Assembly: GCA_900552915.1 (NCBI GenBank)
Contig: USBS01000023.1
Coordinates: 1 to 18,510 of the forward strand
DNA: 18,510 bases
Source of the DNA: an uncultured Sutterella sp.
GTDB lineage: Bacteria; Pseudomonadota; Gammaproteobacteria; Burkholderiales; Burkholderiaceae_F
Reading direction: 5' to 3'
Below, in pieces: positions 7,265 through 14,894 of this stretch; the first letter of the stretch is position 1, and each line of letters starts with the position of its first letter. A program made the translations under genes and the position numbers. The notes under the pieces were generated by a model that saw nothing but the letters and a program-made list of their open reading frames with translations, had not been told where the DNA came from and ran no database searches.

Positions 7265-7972
7265 ATGCAGATTCAAAAACTCGTTTGTACTTTCGCGTGT
7301 CTGGCAGCAGCCTCAACAGCTTTCGCGGCTGCCGACCCCCAGATCGCCAAAATCAGCAAAGCGGTTGAAGCCGCCGCAGGCAAGGCCCCCGATTCGGTAA
7401 AGAAGTCCCCCGTCAAAGGCCTCTGGGAAGTTGTCATCGACAAGCGCATCTTCTACGCGGATGCCGACGCGTCGCACCTCATCATCGGCCGCATCTTCGA
7501 AGCCGCTACCGAACGCGATCTCACGAGCGAACGCCTCGAAGAACTCAACCGCATCAAGTGGGACCAGATGCCGCTCAAGGACGCCATCAAGGTCGTCTAC
7601 GGCAAGGGCGAACGCAAGCTGATTGTCTTTACCGACGCCAACTGCCCCTACTGCCGTCTGCTCGAGCAGAACCTGCGCAAAGTGGGCAATCTCACCGTCT
7701 ACAACTTCATGTACCCGGTGCTGCGTTCTCGCGAAGAAGCCCGTCGCATCGTATGCGCGGCCGACCCGACAAAAACCTTCCTCGACTCAATGGCCACAGG
7801 TCAAGTTCCCGAAGTCGGCCAATGCAGCAACAGCGCCGTACTCGACCGCAATCTTGAGCTCGGCCAAAAGCTCGGCATCAACTCCATTCCGGCCGTCATC
7901 TTCCCGAACGGATCTCGCTACACCGGGTTGATGAGCGTGGAAGCCATTGAAGAAAACCTCGCAAAGAAATAA
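7265..7972 (+). CDS. dsbC: DsbC-like periplasmic thiol:disulfide isomerase
   Basis: This is a 235-residue secreted thioredoxin-fold protein. A signal peptide covers about residues 1-21 (MQIQKLV, an Ala-rich core, then AFA-AADP). Next is a DsbC-type dimerisation region (about 25-85) and a thioredoxin domain containing the active site FTDANCPYCRLLEQ (C127, C130). A second cysteine pair, C164 and C187, sits where DsbC has its structural disulfide. The cis-proline loop is NSIPAVIFPNG (P209). DsbC-type proteins reshuffle wrong disulfides in the periplasm and are kept reduced by DsbD; a DsbD-like gene is present at 16188. The motif CPYC differs from the CGYC of E. coli DsbC and matches that of DsbG, but length and Cys spacing favour DsbC. 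I chose the Met at 7265 because an upstream Met at 7226 would put 13 non-signal residues in front. Neither has a strong Shine-Dalgarno. Confidence 0.9.
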   Translation: MQIQKLVCTFACLAAASTAFAAADPQIAKISKAVEAAAGKAPDSVKKSPVKGLWEVVIDKRIFYADADASHLIIGRIFEAATERDLTSERLEELNRIKWDQMPLKDAIKVVYGKGERKLIVFTDANCPYCRLLEQNLRKVGNLTVYNFMYPVLRSREEARRIVCAADPTKTFLDSMATGQVPEVGQCSNSAVLDRNLELGQKLGINSIPAVIFPNGSRYTGLMSVEAIEENLAKK

Positions 7973-8023
7973 CACAACACGTACTTTGCCGGCCAATCGT
8001 ATTTTTTCGGAGACGAAACCAAA

Positions 8024-10129
8024 ATGTCGCACAGTCTTGACCACATCATGCGTCCCTCGTCCGTCGCCGTGATCGGCGCCTCCACCAAACCGCATACCAT
8101 CGGTTCGGATTTGATGAAGCGCCTGATCGAGTTCGGCTTCAAGGGCGCCATCTATCCCGTCAATCCCAAGGGCGGCGTGATTGAAGGTCTCAAAGCCTAT
8201 CCGAGCGTTCTCGACATTGAAGGCCCCGTCGATATGGCCGTAATCGTTGTCAACGCCAAGTTCGTGCTCTCCACCATCGACCAGTGCCACGAAAAAGGCG
8301 TCAAGGGGCTGGTGGTGATATCCGCGGGCTTCAAGGAGTCGGGCGCCGAAGGTGCAGCAATGGAAGCCGAACTCTACGAGCGCGTTAAAAAATACGGGAT
8401 GCGCTGCGTGGGTCCGAACTGTCTGGGCGTCGTCAACACGCATCCGGACATACGCATGGATGCCTGCTTTGCCGAATCGCTTCCGGTGCGCGGCGACATC
8501 GGCTTCGTGTCTCAGTCGGGCGCCTTGGGCGGCGGCATTCTCAATATTCTTCAGGACCTGGGCATCGGCTTTGCTCAGTTCGTCTCGATCGGCAATCAAG
8601 CCGATGTGAACGCCGAGGACGCCATCGAATATTGGGAAGATCAGGACGACGTCAAGCAGATCTTGCTTTACATGGAATCCATCAAGGATCCCGCCAATTT
8701 CCGACGTTTGGCGTCCCGCGTAACCAAAGTCAAGCCCGTTTTGGCACTTAAGGCCGGTCGTTCGGCCGCCGGTGCTTCCGCCGCAAGTTCTCACACGGGG
8801 TCGCTCGCCGGATCCGATCGTGCCGCCGAAGCACTGCTGCGTCAATCCGGCGTCATCCGTGAATACAGCTTGAAGCAGCTTTTTGCGACCGCCAAAGTTT
8901 TTGCAAACTGCCCGATTCCCAAGGGTGACCGCGTCTGCATCATCACCAATTCGGGCGGCCCCGGCATTATGGCCACCGACAGCGTTATCGACTACGGCAT
9001 GCAGATGGCGCAACTGTCGGATGCCACCAAAGAAAAACTGCGCAGCTTCCTGCCCGCAGCCGCTTCCGTCAAAAACCCCGTCGACATGATCGCCTCGGCT
9101 CCGCTTGAGCACTACCGCCAGACGCTTGAAACAGTTCTGGCCGACGAAGGCGTCGACATGGTGATTTCGATCTATCTGCCCTTCCTGGGACTCAAGGACA
9201 CGGACGTTGCCAAGGCCCTGATGGAAATCAAGGCGCAGCATCCCGAAAAACCGATCCTGGGCGTCTTCATGACCAAAAACGAGTTCTTCAGCGAAATCGC
9301 CAAGGGCGAAGTGACGATTCCGTTCTTCATGTACGCCGAAGAAGCCGTAGACGGTCTGGCGCGCCTTAATATGCAGCGCAAATGGATGCAGCGTCCGATC
9401 GGCACGACTCCTGCTTTTGCCGTCGACAAGAACCGCGTCGAGTCGATCTTTGCAGCGGTCAAAACCGAAGGCCGCACTGAACTCACCACCCGAGAAAGCC
9501 TCGACGTACTCGACGCGTACGGCGTGCGCGTGTGCCGCGCCAAGTTCGCCGCAAGCGAGGACGAAGCGGTTGCCGCAGCCCGTGAAGTAGGCTATCCGGT
9601 CGTCATGAAGATGACTTCGAAGAGCACTTCGCACAAGACCGACGTAGGCGGCGTTCGCGTCAATATCGGCAGCGACGACGAATTGCGCGCTCAGTACCGA
9701 GATCTGGTCGCCAAACTCGAAGAACGCGGCATCCTCGACGGCCTCGAAGGCGTCATCATTCAGGAAATGGTCAAGAGCAACCGCGAACTTGTCTGCGGAC
9801 TTGCAGCCGATCCGCAATACGGCCCGATGATCATGTTCGGCACGGGCGGCGTTTTTGTGGAAGTGATGAAAGATGTAGGCTTTGCGCTTGCGCCGCTTAC
9901 CGACACCGATGCTCATGATCTCGTACGCTCCGTAAAGGCCTTCAAACTATTGGAAGGCGCTCGCGGTACCAAACCCGCCGACATCAAGAAGGTCGAGGAA
10001 ACGCTGCTGCGCCTATCGCAGCTTGTGACCGATTTCCCCGCAGTGCAGGAGCTCGACATCAACCCGCTGATGATCTCCAACGCTACGGGCGAAGCGATCG
10101 CCGTCGACGGGCGTATCAAACTGGCCTGA
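8024..10129 (+). CDS. ADP-forming acetyl/acyl-CoA synthetase, fused alpha-beta subunits
   Basis: This 701-residue cytosolic enzyme belongs to the NDP-forming acyl-CoA synthetase superfamily (COG1042-type). It interconverts acyl-CoA + ADP + Pi with the free acid + CoA + ATP. The order is a CoA-binding Rossmann domain (1-130: SSVAVIGAS, YPVNPKGG, GPNCLGV), two succinyl-CoA-ligase-like flavodoxin domains (about 150-460) with the expected phospho-histidine H257 in SSHTGSLAGSD, and an ATP-grasp beta domain (about 480-701; PVVMKMTSKSTSHKTDVGG, GTGGVFVEVMKDVGF, ELDINPLM). It lacks the GNAT domain that Pat-type protein acetyltransferases carry, so a metabolic role is more likely. GGAG at 8009-8012 precedes the ATG by 11 bases. 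It starts 51 bases after the dsbC-like gene and could be read through from it. The substrate acid cannot be told from sequence. It is closed by a bidirectional terminator. Confidence 0.92.
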   Translation: MSHSLDHIMRPSSVAVIGASTKPHTIGSDLMKRLIEFGFKGAIYPVNPKGGVIEGLKAYPSVLDIEGPVDMAVIVVNAKFVLSTIDQCHEKGVKGLVVISAGFKESGAEGAAMEAELYERVKKYGMRCVGPNCLGVVNTHPDIRMDACFAESLPVRGDIGFVSQSGALGGGILNILQDLGIGFAQFVSIGNQADVNAEDAIEYWEDQDDVKQILLYMESIKDPANFRRLASRVTKVKPVLALKAGRSAAGASAASSHTGSLAGSDRAAEALLRQSGVIREYSLKQLFATAKVFANCPIPKGDRVCIITNSGGPGIMATDSVIDYGMQMAQLSDATKEKLRSFLPAAASVKNPVDMIASAPLEHYRQTLETVLADEGVDMVISIYLPFLGLKDTDVAKALMEIKAQHPEKPILGVFMTKNEFFSEIAKGEVTIPFFMYAEEAVDGLARLNMQRKWMQRPIGTTPAFAVDKNRVESIFAAVKTEGRTELTTRESLDVLDAYGVRVCRAKFAASEDEAVAAAREVGYPVVMKMTSKSTSHKTDVGGVRVNIGSDDELRAQYRDLVAKLEERGILDGLEGVIIQEMVKSNRELVCGLAADPQYGPMIMFGTGGVFVEVMKDVGFALAPLTDTDAHDLVRSVKAFKLLEGARGTKPADIKKVEETLLRLSQLVTDFPAVQELDINPLMISNATGEAIAVDGRIKLA

Positions 10130-10143
10130 CGGATCATTAAGAA

Positions 10144-10178
10144 AACGGGAGTGCTCTCGAAGAAGAGACACTCCCGTT
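10144..10178. terminator. Bidirectional terminator between the acyl-CoA synthetase gene and rnpB
   Basis: A perfect 10-bp stem, AACGGGAGTG (10144-10153) with CACTCCCGTT (10169-10178), has an inner TCTC/GAGA extension around a GAAGAA loop. On the plus strand it is followed by CGTGTTTT; on the minus strand by TTCTTAATG after the terminal TT of the stem. It lies 14 bases after the synthetase stop and 11 bases beyond the rnpB 3' end, so it serves both transcripts. Confidence 0.85.
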
Positions 10179-10189
10179 CGTGTTTTGAG

Positions 10190-10514
10190 TCACGTAGAGC
10201 TGAGGCTGTAAGCCGGATTATGTGACGCGGTCCGCTCTCGCAGGCCGCGTTGACGACCATTCATCTCGGACCTTGCTCGCGCAAGGCCTCCAGCCACCTA
10301 CCCGCAGTCTCACCGGGCCGGGTCAGCGACTGCTTACTTGGTGTTACTCCCCGTAGAGATTGCCCGTTTCACCCGAACTGAATCGGCTCGTCTCTGTTGC
10401 TCTAATCCTCGCCTTGCGGCGGACAGGCGTTACCTGCTACGGCGCCCTTCGGAGTCCGGACTTTCCTCAAAGAGAACAAAGCTCATTGCGGCCGTCCGCC
10501 TCACCTCGACGTGA
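10190..10514 (-). ncRNA. rnpB: RNase P RNA (bacterial class A), rnpB
   Basis: This is the catalytic RNA of RNase P, which trims the 5' leader of precursor tRNAs with the RnpA protein. Read on the minus strand, it contains the conserved blocks of class A molecules in order: GAGGAAAGTCCGGACTCC (P4 5' side), GCAGGTAACGCCTG, CAGAGACGAGCCG, GGTGAAACGG, the L15 motif GGGTAGG (plus positions 10297-10303) whose GGU binds the tRNA CCA end, GAGATGAATGG, and the closing ACATAATCCGGCTTA (P4 3' side). The ends are set by the P1 helix: TCACGTCGAGGTGAGGC (10498-10514) pairs with GCCTCAGCTCTACGTGA (10190-10206) with two mismatches. The mature ends may be a few bases inside these limits. The length of about 325 nucleotides suits a proteobacterial class A RNA. 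It is flanked by a promoter at 10522-10550 and a terminator at 10144-10178. Confidence 0.96.
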
Positions 10515-10521
10515 GCGGCAG

Positions 10522-10550
10522 ACTTTACGCGCAAAAAATGCTGTGCGCAA
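10522..10550 (-). promoter_or_regulatory. Sigma70-type promoter of rnpB
   Basis: On the minus strand, -35 TTGCGC (10545-10550) and -10 TAAAGT (10522-10527) are separated by exactly 17 bases. The predicted start falls at about 10514-10515, the same place that the P1 helix defines as the RNA 5' end. The spacer holds a GCGCA/TGCGC inverted repeat (10529-10533 and 10544-10548). Confidence 0.75.
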
Positions 10551-10595
10551 ATGATTCACTTGGTCGCGCGCCAACTGAAGACCATCGGCAACAGT

Positions 10596-10601
10596 TACAA
10601 T
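10596..10601 (+). promoter_or_regulatory. Possible -10 element of the SNF2 helicase gene
   Basis: TACAAT lies 37 bases before the ATG at 10639, in the 124-base gap shared with the diverging rnpB promoter. No good -35 is seen 16-18 bases upstream, so this is tentative. Confidence 0.3.
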
Positions 10602-10638
10602 CCATCGAATTTTTTCTTCTGCTCTCCTTTTGCCCTCT

Positions 10639-13600
10639 ATGCCTCGTTATCCGTCCCCGGCTTCCTCAACTGCGAACAAAAGCATTACCACTCGTGATGT
10701 ACTCGCCTTCATCTCTGTTTGCGCTTCCGTGCCATCCTGGCTTCTTTACAGCTACAGCGAAAAACTCGGATTCGGACGGGATGGTTTCTCCAATACACTC
10801 GCAAAATATGAGCCACAGGGCTGGTTCACCAGACTTTTCAAAAGTTTTTCCTGGTACGGCAGTGATGACGACGAAGGCGATGATTTTCAAACGTTCAAAG
10901 GGTTTACTACAGCCGCCGAAAAGCTCACTATAGAAGAAGTGGAAAAGGCCTATCGCCTCTGGCGCCCGATTTGTGACAGCCGCGTCTCATCCGTAACCAT
11001 CCCGGTGGATATTCAGTACGAGGTGATGTGCGCGGCCATCACTTATTTGCACGACGACACCCTGCCGAAATTCCGGATCAACAAAAAAACGGTTCAAGCC
11101 TGGGATGACTGGGCAGCGCTCACCATTGATCTCGTGAATGCTCTTTTCCGCGACCCTAAGTGGGTGGCCTTTGCCCGACAGCTTCCGGTCCCCGTTGCAA
11201 TTCATCAGCTTGGAAAGTTCGAACACGACCTGAACTTCTACGGTATCGAGCTGAGTCCCCCGGAACTGCGCGAATACATCCTTGATTCTCTAGATGGCTC
11301 CTCGAGATCCGACCTGCAGGATTACTTCACTTTCTGGAGCGACTTCGTTGTCAACGGCCGTCCGCAGGAAGTGCTTGCCAAAATGTCGGCCGACGGCAAA
11401 TACAGCCAAATTGTGCGCGCCGTTCAGTCCATGTCCGAGCAAAAACCGCCCAAAGAAGCTGTCGAACTGATGCGCAAAGCGCTCAAAGAACTCGGCAACG
11501 GTAAGCGCTCATTCGACAACTGGTTTCTGGACTGGCTTTACGGCATTGCGCTTTACCGCGACAAAGACAATCCGGACAGTCTGCGAAAGATGCAAACGCT
11601 TGCTCGGACCAAAAAGCTGCAGGAAGACTCCGCTAGGTCTGCTTTCTGGATTCTCACCGCCTGCGGCTCGCTCACGCCGGTGACACCCCGTTGCCTTGAC
11701 AAACACTTCTCGGAGCTCACCCCAAGCTGGAATGAAGACAACGGCTCGTACAGCCTGCCTTACCTGAACACCAAGCACCTTCTGCTGCTTCGGCTGACTG
11801 CCAATCACTTCAAATTACGGACAATGACCGAGTCGCATCTCGGCACCCGGATACAAAGTCTTTTACTGCGTAATAGCATTCTGGCTCTAGAAACCGCCAA
11901 CGAATTAGGCGACACCGACACAGTCCTCGCGCTTGAGAAACGCACCGGACTCAAGCCACTGCTGCCCGCTTTTGTTGTCAAGCCCGATTGGGAAATTGCG
12001 CTTGATCGCCTCATGAGCTCCGAGCGCACCAAAAAGATTCGCGGCAACTTGAAAGCTGCCGGCCAGACTCATTCGCGCGTGCTCTACCAATTGAGTCTTG
12101 ACCCGTGGAAGATCACCTTGAAGCAGCAGAAAAGCAAAGGCAACGGCTGGACCAAAGGCGTTGAGCTTTCCTTCAATGCATTCAAAAACGGCGTTGAAGG
12201 CATGACCGAGCAGGATCGCATTGTTGCCGCTTGTCTGCGTCCTCAGCTCGGCTACGCCAGTCGCTGGGAATTCCCGTTTGCCAGCACAATGTTGGCTCTG
12301 GTCGGCAACCCCAACGTCGTCGACGCTAAAACGGGCGAACACCTGGAAATTGAAAAGGTTCCTCTGCAAATTTCCGTGAAGAAGGCTTCCGGCAAGGGCT
12401 GGCAGTTTGCACACAATCTCGATTCGGACTTCGACTTTACCTTCGGCCAAATCAGCGTGCAGCGCTCGGGCCCCGGACGGCTTATCGTGATTGAACCGAC
12501 GGCCGATGAACTTTTCATGATTCAGGAAACCAAAGAGATTGTGTTTCCCGAAGAAGCGCAGCAAAAGCTCACCACCTATCTGGAATCGCTTTCGCGCAGC
12601 ACACCGGTCATGTCCAACCTGCTTAAAGAAGCCTCGAATCTCAAAAAGCTCAAAGGCGAAAACCGCATTACTTTCCGGATTCAGCCCACCGCTAATGCGA
12701 TGTACAGCATCAGCGCTACGGTGCGCCCCGCTTCGGAAGCCAATATCTTCTGCGAACCGGGCAAAGGGCTTGACGCCATTGCCGCCAACATCAAGGGACA
12801 AACGCTGCAGATCGTGCGCAATCTCAAAGCCGAAAGAGACAACTACGCCTGTCTCTCGCAAGCGTTAGCGACATTTGAGCAAAATCTTGAAAATGAAAAC
12901 AATTGGTGTGTCGACACGCTGCAGTGCCTTGAGTTCCTGGAAGTGCTTCGCGAGCACACCAAAGAAGCCATTGTGGAATGGCCTGAAGGCGTGAAATTCA
13001 GTGTCACCAAGGCCAAAATCAATCCGGAGAATCTTAAGCTTTCCGTTATGCGCATGGGCAATTGGCTTGAGGTTGAAGGAAAGATTCGCCTGGACGCCAA
13101 AACATACCTCTCCGTTGCCGACCTTCTGGAGAAACTTCGCAACAGTCAAGGCAACTTCATTCGCCTCAACGATAAGGAATATGTCGCTCTCACTGCTTCG
13201 CTTAAAAAGCAAATCGAGCAGCTCGACAATTTTTCCTCAAAGGATCGCAAAGGCAATATCCGCGTTTCCGTTTTCAATTCCGGCCTCATTGAAAATCTGG
13301 AAAAAGAGGGCGTTGCCGTTGATGCGGATCAGAGCTTCCGCGATATGCTGCAGCGCATCCAAAAGGCAAGTCGCTTCAATCCCGTCGTGCCGAACGCACT
13401 GCGCGCCGAGCTGCGGGCCTATCAAGTCGAAGGGTTCGAGTGGCTCTCACGTCTGGCCGACTGGGGCGCCGGCGCACTGTTGGCCGACGATATGGGGCTG
13501 GGAAAAACGCTTCAAACCATTGCGCTACTGCTTGACCGTTCCGCTCAAGGTCCCTCTTTGGTCGTGATGCCCGCGGCGGTTCTCTTCAACTGGGCCGAGG

Positions 13601-14769
13601 AGCTACACCGCTTTGCCCCAACACTGAAGGTCAAAATCTTCAATAGTGCCGATCGGGAAGAATTAGTCAGAGAAGCCGTTGCCGGAGACATCATTCTGAC
13701 CACGTACGGCGTCATGACTAGCGAAATCGATCAGCTCAAAACCCGCGAATGGACCACGGTTGTACTCGATGAGGCGCACGCCATCAAAAACCGTGACACC
13801 AAAATGTCCAAGGCGGCCATGCAGCTCAAAAGCAGCGCTCGAGTGCTTTTAACCGGCACGCCGCTACAAAATCACTTGAGTGAAATATGGAATCTCTTTG
13901 AATTTGCCAATCCCGGCCTTCTGAGCAACTTCACCGATTTCAGCGAGCGCTTCATCGTGCCGATCGAAAAGTCACAGAATCGCGACCGTCAGCGCTTGCT
14001 CAAGCGTTTGATCTCGCCGTTTATCCTTCGTCGCACCAAAGCTGAGGTTTTGGACGAGTTGCCGGAAAAAACCGAGATCACGCTTCGGGTCGCACTCTCG
14101 GACGAGGAACGTGCACTCTACGAAAATCTGCGCGAGCGTGCCTCGCAGCAACTCGAAAGCGGCGAAATCAACCCGATCGAAGCCCTCTCCGAGCTCACTC
14201 GCCTGCGCCAGGCGGCCTGCCACCCGGCTTTAATCAACAAGTCGCTTAAGATCGCTTCCTCGAAAACGGCTGCTTTCATCGGCCTTGTCGAAGAGTTGAT
14301 GCAAAGCAACCACCGTGCGCTTGTTTTCAGCCAATTTACTAGTCATCTGGCGCTGATTCGCGCTGAGCTCGAGACAAAGGGCATTCGCTACTTGTACCTG
14401 GACGGTTCGACTCCGGCGGCTCAGAGACAAAAACTTGTGGATCAGTTCCAACACGGCGACATACCGCTCTTTCTCATCAGTCTGAAAGCCGGCGGCACGG
14501 GTTTGAATTTGACCGCTGCCGACTACGTCATCCATTTGGATCCCTGGTGGAATCCGGCCGTCGAAGATCAGGCAAGCGACAGGAGCTATCGAATCGGCCA
14601 AGACAATCCGGTTACCGTTTACCGCCTGATTGCCGAGAATACGATTGAAGAAAAAATCCTACGGCTTCACGCAACCAAAAAATCCCTGGCCGATGCGTTG
14701 CTTGACGGCTCCAATATGTCGAATCGCCTGAGCAAAGAAGAAATTCTCAAGCTGTTGGCATCGGCCTAG
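10639..14769 (+). CDS. Large SNF2-family (DEAH-motif) ATP-dependent helicase/translocase with long N-terminal region
   Basis: This is a 1376-residue protein. The C-terminal third is a complete two-lobe SNF2 motor: the ELRAYQVEGFEWL entry motif (about 922), Walker A DDMGLGKT (950-957), DEAH (1044-1047), LLTGTPLQNHLSEIWNLFEF, and in the second lobe VFSQFTSHL, LDGSTPAAQR, GGTGLNLTAADYVIHLDPWWNP and the arginine finger motif SDRSYRIGQ (about 1312-1320). SNF2 motors move along double-stranded DNA and remodel protein-DNA or RNA polymerase complexes. The first ~900 residues match no domain I can name. They lack a SWIM-type CxC...CxH zinc motif, and residues about 800-880 resemble the region that precedes the motor in other bacterial COG0553 proteins. 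The start is unsure: a TTG at 10630 gives three more residues, and neither has a Shine-Dalgarno. It stands alone between rnpB and hemL, with no methylase or nuclease partner. Confidence 0.9.
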   Translation: MPRYPSPASSTANKSITTRDVLAFISVCASVPSWLLYSYSEKLGFGRDGFSNTLAKYEPQGWFTRLFKSFSWYGSDDDEGDDFQTFKGFTTAAEKLTIEEVEKAYRLWRPICDSRVSSVTIPVDIQYEVMCAAITYLHDDTLPKFRINKKTVQAWDDWAALTIDLVNALFRDPKWVAFARQLPVPVAIHQLGKFEHDLNFYGIELSPPELREYILDSLDGSSRSDLQDYFTFWSDFVVNGRPQEVLAKMSADGKYSQIVRAVQSMSEQKPPKEAVELMRKALKELGNGKRSFDNWFLDWLYGIALYRDKDNPDSLRKMQTLARTKKLQEDSARSAFWILTACGSLTPVTPRCLDKHFSELTPSWNEDNGSYSLPYLNTKHLLLLRLTANHFKLRTMTESHLGTRIQSLLLRNSILALETANELGDTDTVLALEKRTGLKPLLPAFVVKPDWEIALDRLMSSERTKKIRGNLKAAGQTHSRVLYQLSLDPWKITLKQQKSKGNGWTKGVELSFNAFKNGVEGMTEQDRIVAACLRPQLGYASRWEFPFASTMLALVGNPNVVDAKTGEHLEIEKVPLQISVKKASGKGWQFAHNLDSDFDFTFGQISVQRSGPGRLIVIEPTADELFMIQETKEIVFPEEAQQKLTTYLESLSRSTPVMSNLLKEASNLKKLKGENRITFRIQPTANAMYSISATVRPASEANIFCEPGKGLDAIAANIKGQTLQIVRNLKAERDNYACLSQALATFEQNLENENNWCVDTLQCLEFLEVLREHTKEAIVEWPEGVKFSVTKAKINPENLKLSVMRMGNWLEVEGKIRLDAKTYLSVADLLEKLRNSQGNFIRLNDKEYVALTASLKKQIEQLDNFSSKDRKGNIRVSVFNSGLIENLEKEGVAVDADQSFRDMLQRIQKASRFNPVVPNALRAELRAYQVEGFEWLSRLADWGAGALLADDMGLGKTLQTIALLLDRSAQGPSLVVMPAAVLFNWAEELHRFAPTLKVKIFNSADREELVREAVAGDIILTTYGVMTSEIDQLKTREWTTVVLDEAHAIKNRDTKMSKAAMQLKSSARVLLTGTPLQNHLSEIWNLFEFANPGLLSNFTDFSERFIVPIEKSQNRDRQRLLKRLISPFILRRTKAEVLDELPEKTEITLRVALSDEERALYENLRERASQQLESGEINPIEALSELTRLRQAACHPALINKSLKIASSKTAAFIGLVEELMQSNHRALVFSQFTSHLALIRAELETKGIRYLYLDGSTPAAQRQKLVDQFQHGDIPLFLISLKAGGTGLNLTAADYVIHLDPWWNPAVEDQASDRSYRIGQDNPVTVYRLIAENTIEEKILRLHATKKSLADALLDGSNMSNRLSKEEILKLLASA

Positions 14770-14894
14770 CCGATCAAGCAAGTTTGCAACCATATGTCCG
14801 CTTAAGCGAAACCTCGATTTGGTCTTGATAGACTTCGCACAAATTCGCGGCGATCCCGCTTGGGCGCTGAAAAACTTTTTTAATTGGAAAGAAA

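Noticed and set aside
7787..9916. A 709-codon open frame on the minus strand opposite the acyl-CoA synthetase gene and the end of the dsbC-like gene.
   Set aside because: It is a mirror of a well-supported gene with all expected motifs on the plus strand. The antisense translation is His/Phe/Asp-rich with no recognisable domain and no ribosome site. Long antisense frames arise from codon bias in GC-rich genes.
10360..10554. Small plus-strand frames over the rnpB locus.
   Set aside because: The bases are accounted for by conserved RNase P RNA blocks on the minus strand. The frames have no ribosome sites.
11905..12861. A 318-codon minus-strand frame inside the SNF2 gene.
   Set aside because: It lies fully antisense to a continuous 1376-residue protein, lacks domain motifs and has no start signal. 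It is not a second gene explaining the N-terminal region.
10639..14769. SNF2 gene as part of a DISARM-like or restriction-linked defence island.
   Set aside because: No methyltransferase, phospholipase-D, DUF1998 or nuclease gene is adjacent; the flanking genes are rnpB and hemL, and no mobility genes or base-composition break are seen.
14760..14774. ATCGGC-CTA-GCCGAT inverted repeat over the SNF2 stop codon, considered as a terminator.
   Set aside because: The stem is only 6 bp and there is no following T-run; it is more likely a chance repeat overlapping the stop.
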